Source: SIG452 sp045540295 (GTDB taxonomy: Bacteria > Bacillota > Clostridia > UMGS1840). Taken from it: 64,000 nt of DNA. The first letter of the stretch is position 1, and each line of letters begins with the position of its first letter. The notes beneath the pieces were generated by a model. It had not been told where the DNA came from. It saw only the letters and a list, made by a program, of their open reading frames with translations, and did no database searches. The stretch lies in contig JAZQGY010000029.1 of NCBI GenBank assembly GCA_045540295.1, forward strand, positions 62,001 to 126,000, written 5' to 3'. The translations under genes and the position numbers were made by a program. Positions 42,708 through 51,729 of the stretch are shown here, piece by piece.

Positions 42708-44966
42708 ATGAAAAGACTAATTGCTTTACTTTTGGCAGTTATGATGTTACCGATTTTTACATTGGTATCCCATGCTGCAGGCGCCATGACAAAACAGGAC
42801 TTCAAAGAAGTACTGTTAGGTCTGTTTTATGAACCTGATCCTGATGTGGACTACCAAGCAGACTTAATCAGAGCGTACAGAAACATTTCCAAAGATCAGC
42901 TGGATGCTTTAAAAGCATACTACAATGCAGATACTACTGCTGCAGTGACTCCAATGGCGTCTGCTGCACCTGTAATCACAGAAGATGAAGCCAATATCTT
43001 AACCTATGGTTTTATCAAACTGATGACCTTCCCATCTGCGAAAAACGGCACAGTTGAAGCACCTAATACTGCAGACAACGATATCGGTGATGCGGACATT
43101 GAAAGAGCAGCAGATGCTTTCTTCACAGATTTTACCTTTGGTGCCAGAACTGACACCGCAAACAACGTGTTGAATAAAGTTGCAGGCGGAAAAATGACCA
43201 AACATGCACTGGGCGCGTTTGTTATCGACTTACAGAAAAACTTGAGAGCAATTGCAGGGCAGGATGAGACTACATTGGCTAACTTTATAGCAGCATTTGT
43301 AACTCCTCACGATGCAACGCCCGACTATATTGACAAAATTATTCCTTATGTAAAAACTGCGGCTGCTCGTGCACTGACCAATCCCGCTGGTGCAGAATTG
43401 GCTGAAGCGAAGGAAGCGATGCTTGCCAACGGTATGCTGATGGAAGACCTTTCCGGAAACATTTCTGAGGATTCTGCATTTATTAAACTGATTATTCACG
43501 CAATCAACACCTTGAAAAATGATACTGCTAATAACGGTGAAGAAGTAATATCAGTAGTAATGAATACCGTTATGTCTGGTGTTATGGATGCTAAGGTTGA
43601 AGTTTATGGAGATTCTTTAGGCACTGATTTAAAAAGCCCTGTGAATGATCCTATACAGCCTAACAATGATGTTGCAGAGCTGCAAATCGGCCAATCTGTG
43701 TACTTAAAAGTAATTTCTGATTCTTTGGTAAAGTTAACTCAACGTGGCGAGGAAGCATCCTTGAATTTTGTTCCCAGCCTGTCTCCCAGTTTGAATGCTG
43801 CTGTTGTAGATGAGAATGATAATCTGAAATCTATCGCAACTGTTACCAGAGATCCTGACGGCATGCTGAAGTTGACCGGTACTGCAGAAGGTACTGCAAT
43901 TTTGAAATTATACAGAGACACCAACGGACCGTCTGACTTCACCTTTAATGATCCTACCCGTCATAACGATAAAGAACTGTTTATGGAACTGAATATCAAG
44001 GTTCGTGGTGGTTCCGGACCTGTACCTTCCGGTCCTTCTTCTTCCAGAGTGGAAGCTCCTACCATTACTTTTGAAGTGGATGCAGACAAGAATATTACCG
44101 TAACCTTAGAAACTAAAACTCCCGGTGCAACCATTTATTACACCACTGACGGTTCTGCTCCCACCAAAGGTTCTCAGAAATACGAAGGTCCCTTCAATGT
44201 TCCGGATAAAACTACCATTAAAACCTTCGCTGTGAAACCCGGTTGGATTGACAGTTATGTAACTACTGATACCATCGACTTATCCGCAGGAAATGTTCCC
44301 GGTTTAACAGACGAACATATTGCTTATGTTCACGGTAGAGACACCGGTAACTTTGATGCAGATGACAATGTTACCAGAGCAGAAGTAACTGCAATGTTCT
44401 CCCGTTTAATCGTGAAGAAAATGGTATTCTTAGACGGTTCCGAAAGCAAGTTCTCCGATGTTAACGAAGGCGACTGGTACACTGCTTATGTTAAATTCTT
44501 AAGCAATGCAGGTATTGTAAACGGTTACGAAGACGGTACCTTTGGTCCAAATAAACCGATTACCCGTGCTGAATTTGCAACAATTGCTTCCAGATTCTTT
44601 GAATTGGAAGAAGGTAATGAAAACAACTTCCCCGATGTTGCAGACAATCACTGGGCAAAAGACTTTATTGATTCTGCAGCAATCAAAGGTTGGTTAGTTG
44701 GTTATGAAGACGGCACCTTCCGTCCTGATCAGCCCATCAAACGTTCCGAAGCTGTTACCATTATCAACAGAATGTTGAACCGTGTAGCAGATAAAGAATA
44801 CATCGAAGAAAACATTGACGAAGTTCTGACTTATCCGGATCTGGATAAATCTCACTGGGCATACTATGAAATCTTGGAAGCAAGTAACTGGCATGACCAT
44901 AAAGTAGAAAACAATACCGAATTCTGGACTGACATTTTCTACGAAGAAAGATTCCTGGCTTCCTAA
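42708..44966 (+). CDS. Large S-layer-type protein with chitobiase-C-terminal-like and SLH domains
   Basis: 752 residues. Signal peptide (1-24, ends SHAAG), long helical region (about 25-330), a beta region, a Ser/Pro linker (about 438-448), a chitobiase/beta-hexosaminidase C-terminal-like domain (about 448-522, TIYYTTDGSAPT), and three C-terminal SLH repeats (about 535-752; GYEDGTFGPNKPITRAEF). This architecture is typical of a cell-surface or S-layer structural protein. RBS AAAGGAG. Probably an abundant product, judging by the favoured codons, but that is an impression only. Followed by a strong terminator. Confidence 0.92.
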   Translation: MKRLIALLLAVMMLPIFTLVSHAAGAMTKQDFKEVLLGLFYEPDPDVDYQADLIRAYRNISKDQLDALKAYYNADTTAAVTPMASAAPVITEDEANILTYGFIKLMTFPSAKNGTVEAPNTADNDIGDADIERAADAFFTDFTFGARTDTANNVLNKVAGGKMTKHALGAFVIDLQKNLRAIAGQDETTLANFIAAFVTPHDATPDYIDKIIPYVKTAAARALTNPAGAELAEAKEAMLANGMLMEDLSGNISEDSAFIKLIIHAINTLKNDTANNGEEVISVVMNTVMSGVMDAKVEVYGDSLGTDLKSPVNDPIQPNNDVAELQIGQSVYLKVISDSLVKLTQRGEEASLNFVPSLSPSLNAAVVDENDNLKSIATVTRDPDGMLKLTGTAEGTAILKLYRDTNGPSDFTFNDPTRHNDKELFMELNIKVRGGSGPVPSGPSSSRVEAPTITFEVDADKNITVTLETKTPGATIYYTTDGSAPTKGSQKYEGPFNVPDKTTIKTFAVKPGWIDSYVTTDTIDLSAGNVPGLTDEHIAYVHGRDTGNFDADDNVTRAEVTAMFSRLIVKKMVFLDGSESKFSDVNEGDWYTAYVKFLSNAGIVNGYEDGTFGPNKPITRAEFATIASRFFELEEGNENNFPDVADNHWAKDFIDSAAIKGWLVGYEDGTFRPDQPIKRSEAVTIINRMLNRVADKEYIEENIDEVLTYPDLDKSHWAYYEILEASNWHDHKVENNTEFWTDIFYEERFLAS

Positions 44967-44979
44967 TTGTAGGTAGTTT

Positions 44980-45015
44980 AAAAGACTGCACTCTTTGTGA
45001 GTGCAGTCTTTTGTT
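44980..45015 (+). terminator. Terminator after the SLH protein
   Basis: AAAAGACTGCACTC / GAGTGCAGTCTTTT stem, loop TTTGT, T-rich tail. Confidence 0.88.
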
Positions 45016-45123
45016 ATGTATGAAACGGTGCTTTCATCTACTAGATTATACTATTGGAAAGTGCTATTTGGTCAAAAAAATTTCTTTTTTATCATAATAA
45101 TCAAAGATATTGTGCCGGATTTC

Positions 45124-45152
45124 TTGACATCTTTTAAAAGTAGTTATATAAT
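45124..45152 (+). promoter_or_regulatory. degV promoter
   Basis: TTGACA (45124-45129), 17-bp spacer, TATAAT (45147-45152). Confidence 0.85.
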
Positions 45153-45235
45153 AATATATAGTATAAAATAGCAACATCTGTTGTATCATGCGGAGCAAAA
45201 ATCTACACAGTCGCAGAATAGGAAGGTGCACTACG

Positions 45236-46096
45236 ATGAACGAATTTGTAATTATTACAGATACAGCTTGTGATATTTCTCCTGAAATTTTGCAGGAATG
45301 GAATATTCATGCTATTGATCTGACGTTTCGTTATGTAAATGAAGATCGGGAATATCAGGGGCATGAAGTTCCGGCAAAAGAGTTTTATGATAAAATGCGC
45401 GAGGGAGCTGTTGCGAAAACCGCAGCAATTAACCCGTACACCTTTCAAACTGTATTTGAAGAATATTGCAAAGAAGGCAAGGATATTTTGCATATTTCAT
45501 TTTCATCCGGATTAAGCACCACCTATAATTCTTCTTTAGCTGCAATGGAAGAATTAAAGAAAAAATATCCGGAGAGAAAACTGATTTCTGTAGATTCATT
45601 ATGTGCTTCTGCAGGACAGGGATTGTTTGTTTATCTTGCTGTAACCAAACGCGATTCCGGTGCTTCCATTGAGGAAATTGCAAAATATCTGGAAGGAATC
45701 AAACTCCACATTTGCCATTGGTTTACGGTGGATGATCTGGTATATTTAAAACGAGGAGGCCGTGTCAGCTCGGCAAGTGCCTTTGTTGCGAATGCACTTG
45801 GTATCAAACCGGTTTTGCATGTAGATGATGAGGGAAGATTGATAAACGTATCCAAATGCCGAGGAAGAAAAAAATCTCTTCAAAGTCTGGTAGACAAATA
45901 CGGAGAGTCAGCAGACCCGGAAAGCCCGATTTATATTTCCCATGCCGACGTTACGGAAGATGCTGAACTGTTGGCCAAAATGATCTATGAAAAATACAAC
46001 AAAAAAATAGATATTATCACAGGAATCGGTCCTATCATCGGGGCTCATTCCGGTCCCGGAACCATTGCACTGTTTTTTGTTGGAAAACAGCGTTAA
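45236..46096 (+). CDS. DegV-family fatty-acid-binding protein
   Basis: 286 residues. DegV/FakB family, which binds a fatty acid for phosphorylation by FakA. The N-terminal IITDTACDIS pocket, SSGLSTTYNSS and VDSLCASAGQG motifs, and the C-terminal GPIIGAHSGPG are characteristic. No fakA is in the window. The start at 45236 follows GGAAGGTG. Convergent with rlmA across a bidirectional hairpin. Confidence 0.95.
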   Translation: MNEFVIITDTACDISPEILQEWNIHAIDLTFRYVNEDREYQGHEVPAKEFYDKMREGAVAKTAAINPYTFQTVFEEYCKEGKDILHISFSSGLSTTYNSSLAAMEELKKKYPERKLISVDSLCASAGQGLFVYLAVTKRDSGASIEEIAKYLEGIKLHICHWFTVDDLVYLKRGGRVSSASAFVANALGIKPVLHVDDEGRLINVSKCRGRKKSLQSLVDKYGESADPESPIYISHADVTEDAELLAKMIYEKYNKKIDIITGIGPIIGAHSGPGTIALFFVGKQR

Positions 46097-46125
46097 TACA
46101 CTAGTTATTAATCCATAAAATAACA

Positions 46126-46168
46126 AAAAAAGAGAACAAACTGTTCTGAGTTTGTTCTCTTTATTTTT
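46126..46168. terminator. Bidirectional terminator degV / rlmA
   Basis: AAAGAGAACAAACT / AGTTTGTTCTCTTT stem flanked by A- and T-runs. Confidence 0.9.
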
Positions 46169-46952
46169 TGTATATCAGCAACTCAAAGGATATTGTTACC
46201 TCAAATTCTGAAAGAGCCTGAATTTTTTCTAAATCTTGCGTTCGGGTCCGATAATAATATGGAGTCATCTGGAATAAATTTAAGATATCTTCCTGACATT
46301 GTAACAAAATTTTTTTCTCAATCTTTTCAGATTTTACAAATGAGAATCCGGGAAGTTCATAATCTTTTACCTGATTTTTATAAGGATGCTCATAAATGAC
46401 GCTTTTAAGTTCGATGAGATGGTTTTCACCGGGAATACCCAGAATCATGACTCCGTCATTTTTTAATACTCGGTGAAATTCTTCTCCGGCATAAGGAGCA
46501 AACAAACTGTATAATAAATCAACACTTTTATCTTGGATAGGCAAGTCAAACAAGCTGGCTGCAACATAGGTGATATTTCGGTTTTTCGGAGCAGCTTTCT
46601 GAAGAGCGGTTTTGGAGATGTCAATTCCGATGGTTGCTCTGTCTTCTTGCCAGATGCCGTCTGTATAGTAGCCTTCGCCACAACCGGCATCCAGAATTGT
46701 TTTGGGGTTGTATTCATTGATTATTTCTTTTAGTTTGGTTTGAAAACTTTCGTAATAGCCTTTCGATAAAAAGTTACTTCTGGCATCCACCATTAGTTTG
46801 TTATCACCGGGAAGTTTGGAATTAGTTTTATGTACCAATAAAAAATTAACATAGCCTTTTTTTGCAATATCAAAGCTATGGTTGTTACAACAGCGGTAAA
46901 CTTTGTCATTTTCTTTGAAAATTGGTTCGTGGCAAACAGGACATCGTAACAT
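46161..46952 (-). CDS. rlmA: RlmA-like 23S rRNA (guanine-N1) methyltransferase
   Basis: 263 residues. N-terminal zinc site (CPVC...YRCCNNHSFD, about 4-28) with the AKKGYVNFLL motif, then a SAM-binding Rossmann domain with ILDAGCGEGYYTD. This is the RlmA(I)/RlmA(II) family that methylates 23S rRNA hairpin 35 (G745/G748); TlrB-type members give macrolide tolerance. RlmA(I) or (II) cannot be separated here. Reverse-complement RBS AAAGGAGTGGTTTT precedes the ATG. Confidence 0.93.
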   Translation of the reverse strand: MLRCPVCHEPIFKENDKVYRCCNNHSFDIAKKGYVNFLLVHKTNSKLPGDNKLMVDARSNFLSKGYYESFQTKLKEIINEYNPKTILDAGCGEGYYTDGIWQEDRATIGIDISKTALQKAAPKNRNITYVAASLFDLPIQDKSVDLLYSLFAPYAGEEFHRVLKNDGVMILGIPGENHLIELKSVIYEHPYKNQVKDYELPGFSFVKSEKIEKKILLQCQEDILNLFQMTPYYYRTRTQDLEKIQALSEFEVTISFELLIYKK

Positions 46953-46996
46953 AAAACCACTCCTTTTGTGGAATAATGAATATGAGGTGATAACAA

Positions 46997-47149
46997 ATGA
47001 AGGAAAAGAAAAAGAAGAAGCTTCCGAAAACAGAATCTGTGATTCGTGCGTTTAAGGAAACCGGAAGAAAGACTGATCCGGAAGGAAGCTATACCGGTAC
47101 TCCTGCAGATAAAAATGTTCAGCCGGTACAGGATGCAGATGACTTATAA
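46997..47149 (+). CDS. Small conserved acidic/basic protein, unknown function
   Basis: 50 residues: a Lys-rich N terminus (MKEKKKKKLPK), then TESVIRAFKETGRKTDPEGSYTGTP and a C-terminal PVQDADDL. The DPxGSYTG and PVQDADDL segments look like a small clostridial family I have seen as hypothetical. Start has GAGGTGAT 6 nt upstream; the gene lies divergently from rlmA. No function can be given. Confidence 0.72.
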   Translation: MKEKKKKKLPKTESVIRAFKETGRKTDPEGSYTGTPADKNVQPVQDADDL

Positions 47150-47189
47150 CTTTTGTCTTTTTTTGTTTTTGGTTTTTAAAATTTTTAGT

Positions 47190-47229
47190 AAAATGCAGAA
47201 GCTTCTCGTGTTAGGCTTCTGCATTTTCA
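47190..47229. terminator. Bidirectional terminator small protein / flavin reductase
   Basis: AAAATGCAGAAGC / GCTTCTGCATTTT stem between convergent genes. Confidence 0.9.
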
Positions 47230-47238
47230 TATTTTGTT

Positions 47239-47904
47239 TTAGGCTTTTCGTTTTGTTGTTTTCTTTTTGACGGAGTAGCCGAAGGTGCCGAGTTGTTTAC
47301 CTAAGCCAAAATAAGTACCGTGAGCATAAGCCAGTAAATCACATTTTTCAATCTCCAGTTTACCGTCATGGTTCACACATTCCTCCGACACATCCATCCC
47401 CACAATATCTGCCAAAAACATGGTATGGCTTCCCAAATCAACCGTTTCGGTTACCTTACATTCCAGATGAAGGGGACATTGTAAAATCAAGGGAGCTGAC
47501 ACTTTTTCCGCCTTTACGGGAGTTAAATTCATTTCTTTGAATTTATCAAAATCCTTTCCGCTTCTGACACCGCAAAAATCCACGGCTTTAACCAGCTTGG
47601 TGCAAGGCAGGTTGATTACAAATTCCATAGTGTCCATAAGCATTTGATACGAATGGCGTTCCTTACGGACAGAAATATAAGTCTTTGGCGGAATCGTATT
47701 TAGGATTCCTGTCCAGCCAATCGTCAATACATTCGGTTTTTCCAAGGTGCCGACTGTTACCATGGCAGGGGGAATGGGCGCCAGAAGCGTTCCACCTTTC
47801 CAATGTTCCTTTTTTTCATAGGAAATCGGCTTTTTCAGATTTGGCTTTTTGTGATTATTTCTGGTTTTCTTTTTTCCATTGGAGATATTCATCGTAGTTA
47901 TCAT
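47239..47904 (-). CDS. Flavin reductase-like FMN-binding split-barrel protein
   Basis: 221 residues (or 217 from the ATG at 47892). Flavin_Reduct fold: GTLLAPIPPAMVTVG, TYISVRKERHSY and INLPCTKLVKAVDFCG are typical of anaerobic flavoredoxins/flavin reductases. The first ~25 residues are Lys/Asn-rich and unlike the family, and they lie within the 3' end of the ABC-F gene (50-bp overlap in another frame). The true start is therefore uncertain, but no other start codon occurs before the fold begins. Fe-S or redox partner unknown. Confidence 0.83.
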   Translation of the reverse strand: MITTMNISNGKKKTRNNHKKPNLKKPISYEKKEHWKGGTLLAPIPPAMVTVGTLEKPNVLTIGWTGILNTIPPKTYISVRKERHSYQMLMDTMEFVINLPCTKLVKAVDFCGVRSGKDFDKFKEMNLTPVKAEKVSAPLILQCPLHLECKVTETVDLGSHTMFLADIVGMDVSEECVNHDGKLEIEKCDLLAYAHGTYFGLGKQLGTFGYSVKKKTTKRKA

Positions 47905-49453
47905 TCCTATCTATAATACCGTCGGGAGTGAATTCAATGATTCTGTTTGCGACGGTAGCAATAAATTCATGGTCATGGGAGGCAAATAAAATATTTCCTT
48001 TAAAGTCTTTTAATCCATTGTTGACTGAAGTAATGGATTCCAGGTCCAGATGGTTAGTAGGTTGATCCAACATCAGCACATTGGAGCCAAATAGCATCAT
48101 ACGGGATAACATACAACGCACTTTTTCACCACCGGACAGCACTTTTACCGGTTTTAACACATCGTCACCGGAGAATAGCATTCTTCCTAAGAATCCACGC
48201 AGGAAGGTTTCGGTGGTATCGGTGGAATACTGTTCCAGCCAACGCAGTAAGTTTAGTTCAGAGGTGTTAAAATATTCGGAGTTGTCTTTGGGGAAGTAGG
48301 ATTGCGTAGTGGAAACCCCCCACTTGTAGCTGCCTTCATCAGGTTCAATTTCACCGGCTAAAATTTGAAACATGGTGGTAACTGCAGTTTCATTTTCCCC
48401 TAAAAATGCAACTTTGTCGCCTTTGTTTAAGGTGAAAGAGACATTGTTCAGCACTTTTATGCCATCCACAGTTTTAGAGATCCCTTCCACAAAAAGAATA
48501 TCTTTTCCGGCTTCTCTGTCCATTTGGAATCCCACAAAGGGATACCGTCTGGAAGAAGCGGGCAATTCTTCAATGGTCAACTTCTCCAGCAGTTTTTTAC
48601 GGGAGGTTGCCTGACGGGATTTGGACTTATTCGCAGAGAATCGTTGAATAAAGTTCATTAATTCTTTTGCTTTCTCTTCATTCTTTTTATTCTGGTCACG
48701 AATCATTTTCTGAATCAGCTGACTGGATTCATACCAGAATTCGTAGTTTCCAACAAACATTTTAATTTGAGAAAAATCAATGTCCACAATGTTGGTACAA
48801 ACGGTATTTAAGAAATGACGGTCATGGGATACCACAATCACAAGACCTTCGTAATCTAATAAGAAGTCTTCTAGCCAGTTGATAGAATCCACATCCAGGT
48901 GGTTGGTCGGTTCGTCCAATAAAATAATGTCGGGATTACCAAACAATGCCTGCGCCAGCAACACTTTGACTTTTTGTTTCCCATCTAAAGAACTCATCTG
49001 ATGATACAAAAGATCGTCAGTAAGGCCTAACCCTTGCAGAAGTTTTGAAGCGTCACTTTCTGCTTCCCAGCCATTTAATTCTAAAAATTCGCCTTCCAGT
49101 TCTGCTAAACGGACACCGTCATCATCGTTGAAATCGGGCTTTGCATACAGTACTTCTTTTTCTTTCATAATGTCATACAGACGTTTGTTTCCCTGAATCA
49201 CAGTATCCACTACGGTAAATTCGTCAAATGCAAAATGGTCCTGCTTTAAGACAGACATCCGAAGATGACCGGGGATAATCACCTCACCGGTAGAGGGTTC
49301 TAATTCTCCGGATAAAATCTTTAAAAATGTGGATTTACCAGCGCCGTTAGCGCCAATGACTCCGTAGCAGTTGCCGGGCGTAAACTTTAAATCCGCATTT
49401 TTAAACAAGTTGGTTCCGTTGAAATTTAAACTTAAATTAGTAACTGTAATCAT
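47855..49453 (-). CDS. ABC-F family ATPase (YbiT/YkpA type)
   Basis: 532 residues, two ATP-binding cassettes and a linker, no membrane domain; ABC-F proteins act on the ribosome. NBD1 has Walker A GANGAGKST, a diverged signature SSLDGKQKVKV and Walker B IILLDEPTNHLD; NBD2 has an abnormal Walker A (GENETAVTT, lysine missing), signature LSGGEKVRC and VLMLDQPTNHLD. These departures are typical of the YbiT/YkpA branch. The interdomain linker (about 260-330) is Lys/Arg-rich. The ATG at 49453 (MITVTNLS) is used; the open frame above it overlaps the CHR gene. Confidence 0.94.
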   Translation of the reverse strand: MITVTNLSLNFNGTNLFKNADLKFTPGNCYGVIGANGAGKSTFLKILSGELEPSTGEVIIPGHLRMSVLKQDHFAFDEFTVVDTVIQGNKRLYDIMKEKEVLYAKPDFNDDDGVRLAELEGEFLELNGWEAESDASKLLQGLGLTDDLLYHQMSSLDGKQKVKVLLAQALFGNPDIILLDEPTNHLDVDSINWLEDFLLDYEGLVIVVSHDRHFLNTVCTNIVDIDFSQIKMFVGNYEFWYESSQLIQKMIRDQNKKNEEKAKELMNFIQRFSANKSKSRQATSRKKLLEKLTIEELPASSRRYPFVGFQMDREAGKDILFVEGISKTVDGIKVLNNVSFTLNKGDKVAFLGENETAVTTMFQILAGEIEPDEGSYKWGVSTTQSYFPKDNSEYFNTSELNLLRWLEQYSTDTTETFLRGFLGRMLFSGDDVLKPVKVLSGGEKVRCMLSRMMLFGSNVLMLDQPTNHLDLESITSVNNGLKDFKGNILFASHDHEFIATVANRIIEFTPDGIIDRNDNYDEYLQWKKENQK

Positions 49454-49487
49454 ATTTTTATTCTTTGAAATTCCTTTCTGTTTGTTC

Positions 49488-50045
49488 TTAAAAACCGTTG
49501 CATAGGATTCCAAGGATTGCGCCCGCACCGATAATGGCAATCGGATGAATTTTTTGGAACCGGAAGCGTATCAATACGAAAGCTGCAAAGAGAATCAGCG
49601 CTTTGTAGTTTAGCTGATTCCAAACCCCCAATGCTTCGGGAACAAGAAAACTTAGTTTCATAATTCCTAAAACTGCTGCTGCAATCAATCCGACTACAGA
49701 AGCGCGAAGTCCTTCGAATGCTGCTTTTACATATCTGTTTTCATTAAACTTTTTTAAAATTTGAGCAATTAGGAGAATCATAATCCAGGAGGGGAGTACG
49801 ATGCTCAGCGATGCAACAATTCCGCCTAAGAATCCGCTGCCTGTAAAACCGGTATAGGTTGCCATGTTGATTCCTAACGGCCCCGGCGTTGATTCGGAAA
49901 CAGCTACGATGTTGGCAAGGTCTGCTGCGGTAAACCAATCATATTTATCCACCAGCTTATCCAAAAAAGGCAGTGTTGCCAATCCGCCGCCAACAGCGAA
50001 CAGACCAATTTGGAAAAATTCCCAGGAAAGGAGAGCTAAATTCAT
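49488..50045 (-). CDS. Short-chain chromate transporter family protein, half B
   Basis: 185 residues, about six helices; a single CHR (ChrA) domain, with FFQIGLFAVGGGLATLPFLD, SESTPGPLGINMATYTG and a membrane core. Two short CHR proteins normally form one transporter. It overlaps the preceding CHR gene by 4 bp (ATGA), so they are a coupled pair. Chromate or sulfate specificity is not known. Confidence 0.92.
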   Translation of the reverse strand: MNLALLSWEFFQIGLFAVGGGLATLPFLDKLVDKYDWFTAADLANIVAVSESTPGPLGINMATYTGFTGSGFLGGIVASLSIVLPSWIMILLIAQILKKFNENRYVKAAFEGLRASVVGLIAAAVLGIMKLSFLVPEALGVWNQLNYKALILFAAFVLIRFRFQKIHPIAIIGAGAILGILCNGF

Positions 50046-50587
50046 GCTGATTTATCCTCCTTTTTAAGATAAGTGAAAATCCCACCTGCTCCTGCTAGCA
50101 GTACAATCCAGATAGGATTTATTTTCGTAAAGGCACTAAGGCAAAATGCAATCACACAAAAGATCATGTGAGTCCAATTCTTTACGGATTTCTTCCATAA
50201 ATTCCAAATCGAAACAAACACGGTTGCACAAACTGCAATCCGAATACCTGCAAATGCATTTTGCACCATCGGATACTGAGAAAAATTTTTCAGAAAGGAT
50301 GCGATAATCATGATAATGATTACAGAAGGTGTAATGACTCCCAGGGTAGAAAAAATACTGCCAAGGATTCCTTTTTTCTGGTAGCCTACAAAGGTGGAAA
50401 CGTTCACGGCGATAATGCCGGGAGTGCACTGGCCCACAGCATAGTAGTTCAAGAGTTCCTCGTTTGTTGTCCATTTTTTCTTTTCAATGAGTTCTCTTTG
50501 CATAATCGGAAGCATGGCGTAGCCACCGCCAAAAGTGAATCCGCCGATTTTGGCAAAGGTCAAAAATAATTCAAAAAATGTTTTCAT
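50042..50587 (-). CDS. Short-chain chromate transporter family protein, half A
   Basis: 181 residues with the CHR signature FAKIGGFTFGGGYAMLP, VGQCTPGIIAVNVSTFVGY and about six helices. Partner of the following gene. RBS AAAGGAG lies 6 nt before the ATG at 50587. The start overlaps the AAA-ATPase end by 17 bp, so all three are probably one transcript. Confidence 0.92.
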   Translation of the reverse strand: MKTFFELFLTFAKIGGFTFGGGYAMLPIMQRELIEKKKWTTNEELLNYYAVGQCTPGIIAVNVSTFVGYQKKGILGSIFSTLGVITPSVIIIMIIASFLKNFSQYPMVQNAFAGIRIAVCATVFVSIWNLWKKSVKNWTHMIFCVIAFCLSAFTKINPIWIVLLAGAGGIFTYLKKEDKSA

Positions 50588-51587
50588 AACCTTCTCCTTT
50601 CTTAGGAAATTCGTATCGGAAATCAATTTCTTCTTCCATACGAAGTTCGTAGGCTTCTTTTCCGGAAAACTCTGTGAAAGACGATGTTACGCCATCTGAT
50701 TTTAACCGAATGATTTTTAAATTGGGTAATTGGTGATAAAAGTTTAACAGATCTAAAAACTCATCGATCAGTTCCTGACTGTGAGTTGTAATGAGTAGTT
50801 GAATCTGTTTTTCTTTTGCGAGCGAATATAGTAATGAAATACCCTCATAGAGCGTTTGAGGGGATAAATGCGCTTCCAAATCATCCAGCAACAAAATCCC
50901 GTGGTGAAAGTGGGACATTGCATCTGCAATACCGAGGATTTTTCGGACCCCCTCAGAAAAGAAAGATTCATCAACTGCTCCGTATGTATCGTGTATTATG
51001 TAAGTATTCTTAAAATCTGGGGAACAGATATCAGAAAAACGATTGTCGAGCAAAGAGAGAAATGCAAGTACTTTCTCTTTGACAAAAGAGTCTTTTGCGA
51101 TGCTCTCCAAAGAAAGCTTTTTGCATTCTTTTTCAATTCGTTTGACTTTTATCACCGGGGGAACAGTGCTTTTTAAAGAGGTTTTTTTCAGCATAAGTTC
51201 CACCCGATTGGTGGTATGGTTTTCAGAAATTCTATAATAATGGTATCCACGAAATGTGCTATCCGAAGAAGTTTCGCAGGATGACAGTTCTGTAAAATAC
51301 GGTTTTCGAAATATTTTCCCAGAAATACGGATGTACGGGTGGGATTGTTGTTTATCAAACAAGTTGTAAAATGCTTTTGGTGAGCTATTGGAAAACTTTA
51401 AAAACTGACCTGAATCCTCCGGACTGGCAATCAGCTCTACGGCATCCAGAAAGGTGGTTTTTCCGGAGCCGTTTGGTCCGGTTATCAAGGTGATGGGAGC
51501 GAGGGAACCTATTTCAAGGTTTCTCATTCCTTTTAAGGAAGTCACACAAAGTGAATCAAGATAGATTGAATCTTCCAGATTAGGCAC
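50571..51587 (-). CDS. AAA15/RecF-like ABC-type ATPase, function unknown
   Basis: 338 residues. Walker A GPNGSGKTT (about 37-45), an insertion region, a Walker B-like GILLLDDLEAHLS (about 228-240) and a TTHSQE H-loop. This is the SMC/RecF-like ATPase fold seen in OLD, RloC, AbiEii and retron-effector ATPases, but I see no TOPRIM, HNH or other nuclease domain, and no partner gene with such a domain adjacent. It opens the minus-strand run of chromate-transporter, ABC-F and flavin reductase genes. The GTG start at 51587 is uncertain. Own promoter not found. Confidence 0.8.
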   Translation of the reverse strand: MPNLEDSIYLDSLCVTSLKGMRNLEIGSLAPITLITGPNGSGKTTFLDAVELIASPEDSGQFLKFSNSSPKAFYNLFDKQQSHPYIRISGKIFRKPYFTELSSCETSSDSTFRGYHYYRISENHTTNRVELMLKKTSLKSTVPPVIKVKRIEKECKKLSLESIAKDSFVKEKVLAFLSLLDNRFSDICSPDFKNTYIIHDTYGAVDESFFSEGVRKILGIADAMSHFHHGILLLDDLEAHLSPQTLYEGISLLYSLAKEKQIQLLITTHSQELIDEFLDLLNFYHQLPNLKIIRLKSDGVTSSFTEFSGKEAYELRMEEEIDFRYEFPKKGEGYENIF

Positions 51588-51729
51588 CCCTTCCTATTTT
51601 GTGAAATAACCAATTCTGTGTATTATAGCATATTTTTAATCAAATAGCAAGTCTTTTCCCAAAAAACTGTCATTTTGGAATTAGTAATCATTCCTTGGGA
51701 GAATACTATCATAAGAAAGGATTGATAGA

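Noticed and set aside
47190..47229. Inverted repeat as an insertion-site remnant
   Set aside because: It is a standard bidirectional terminator between convergent genes.
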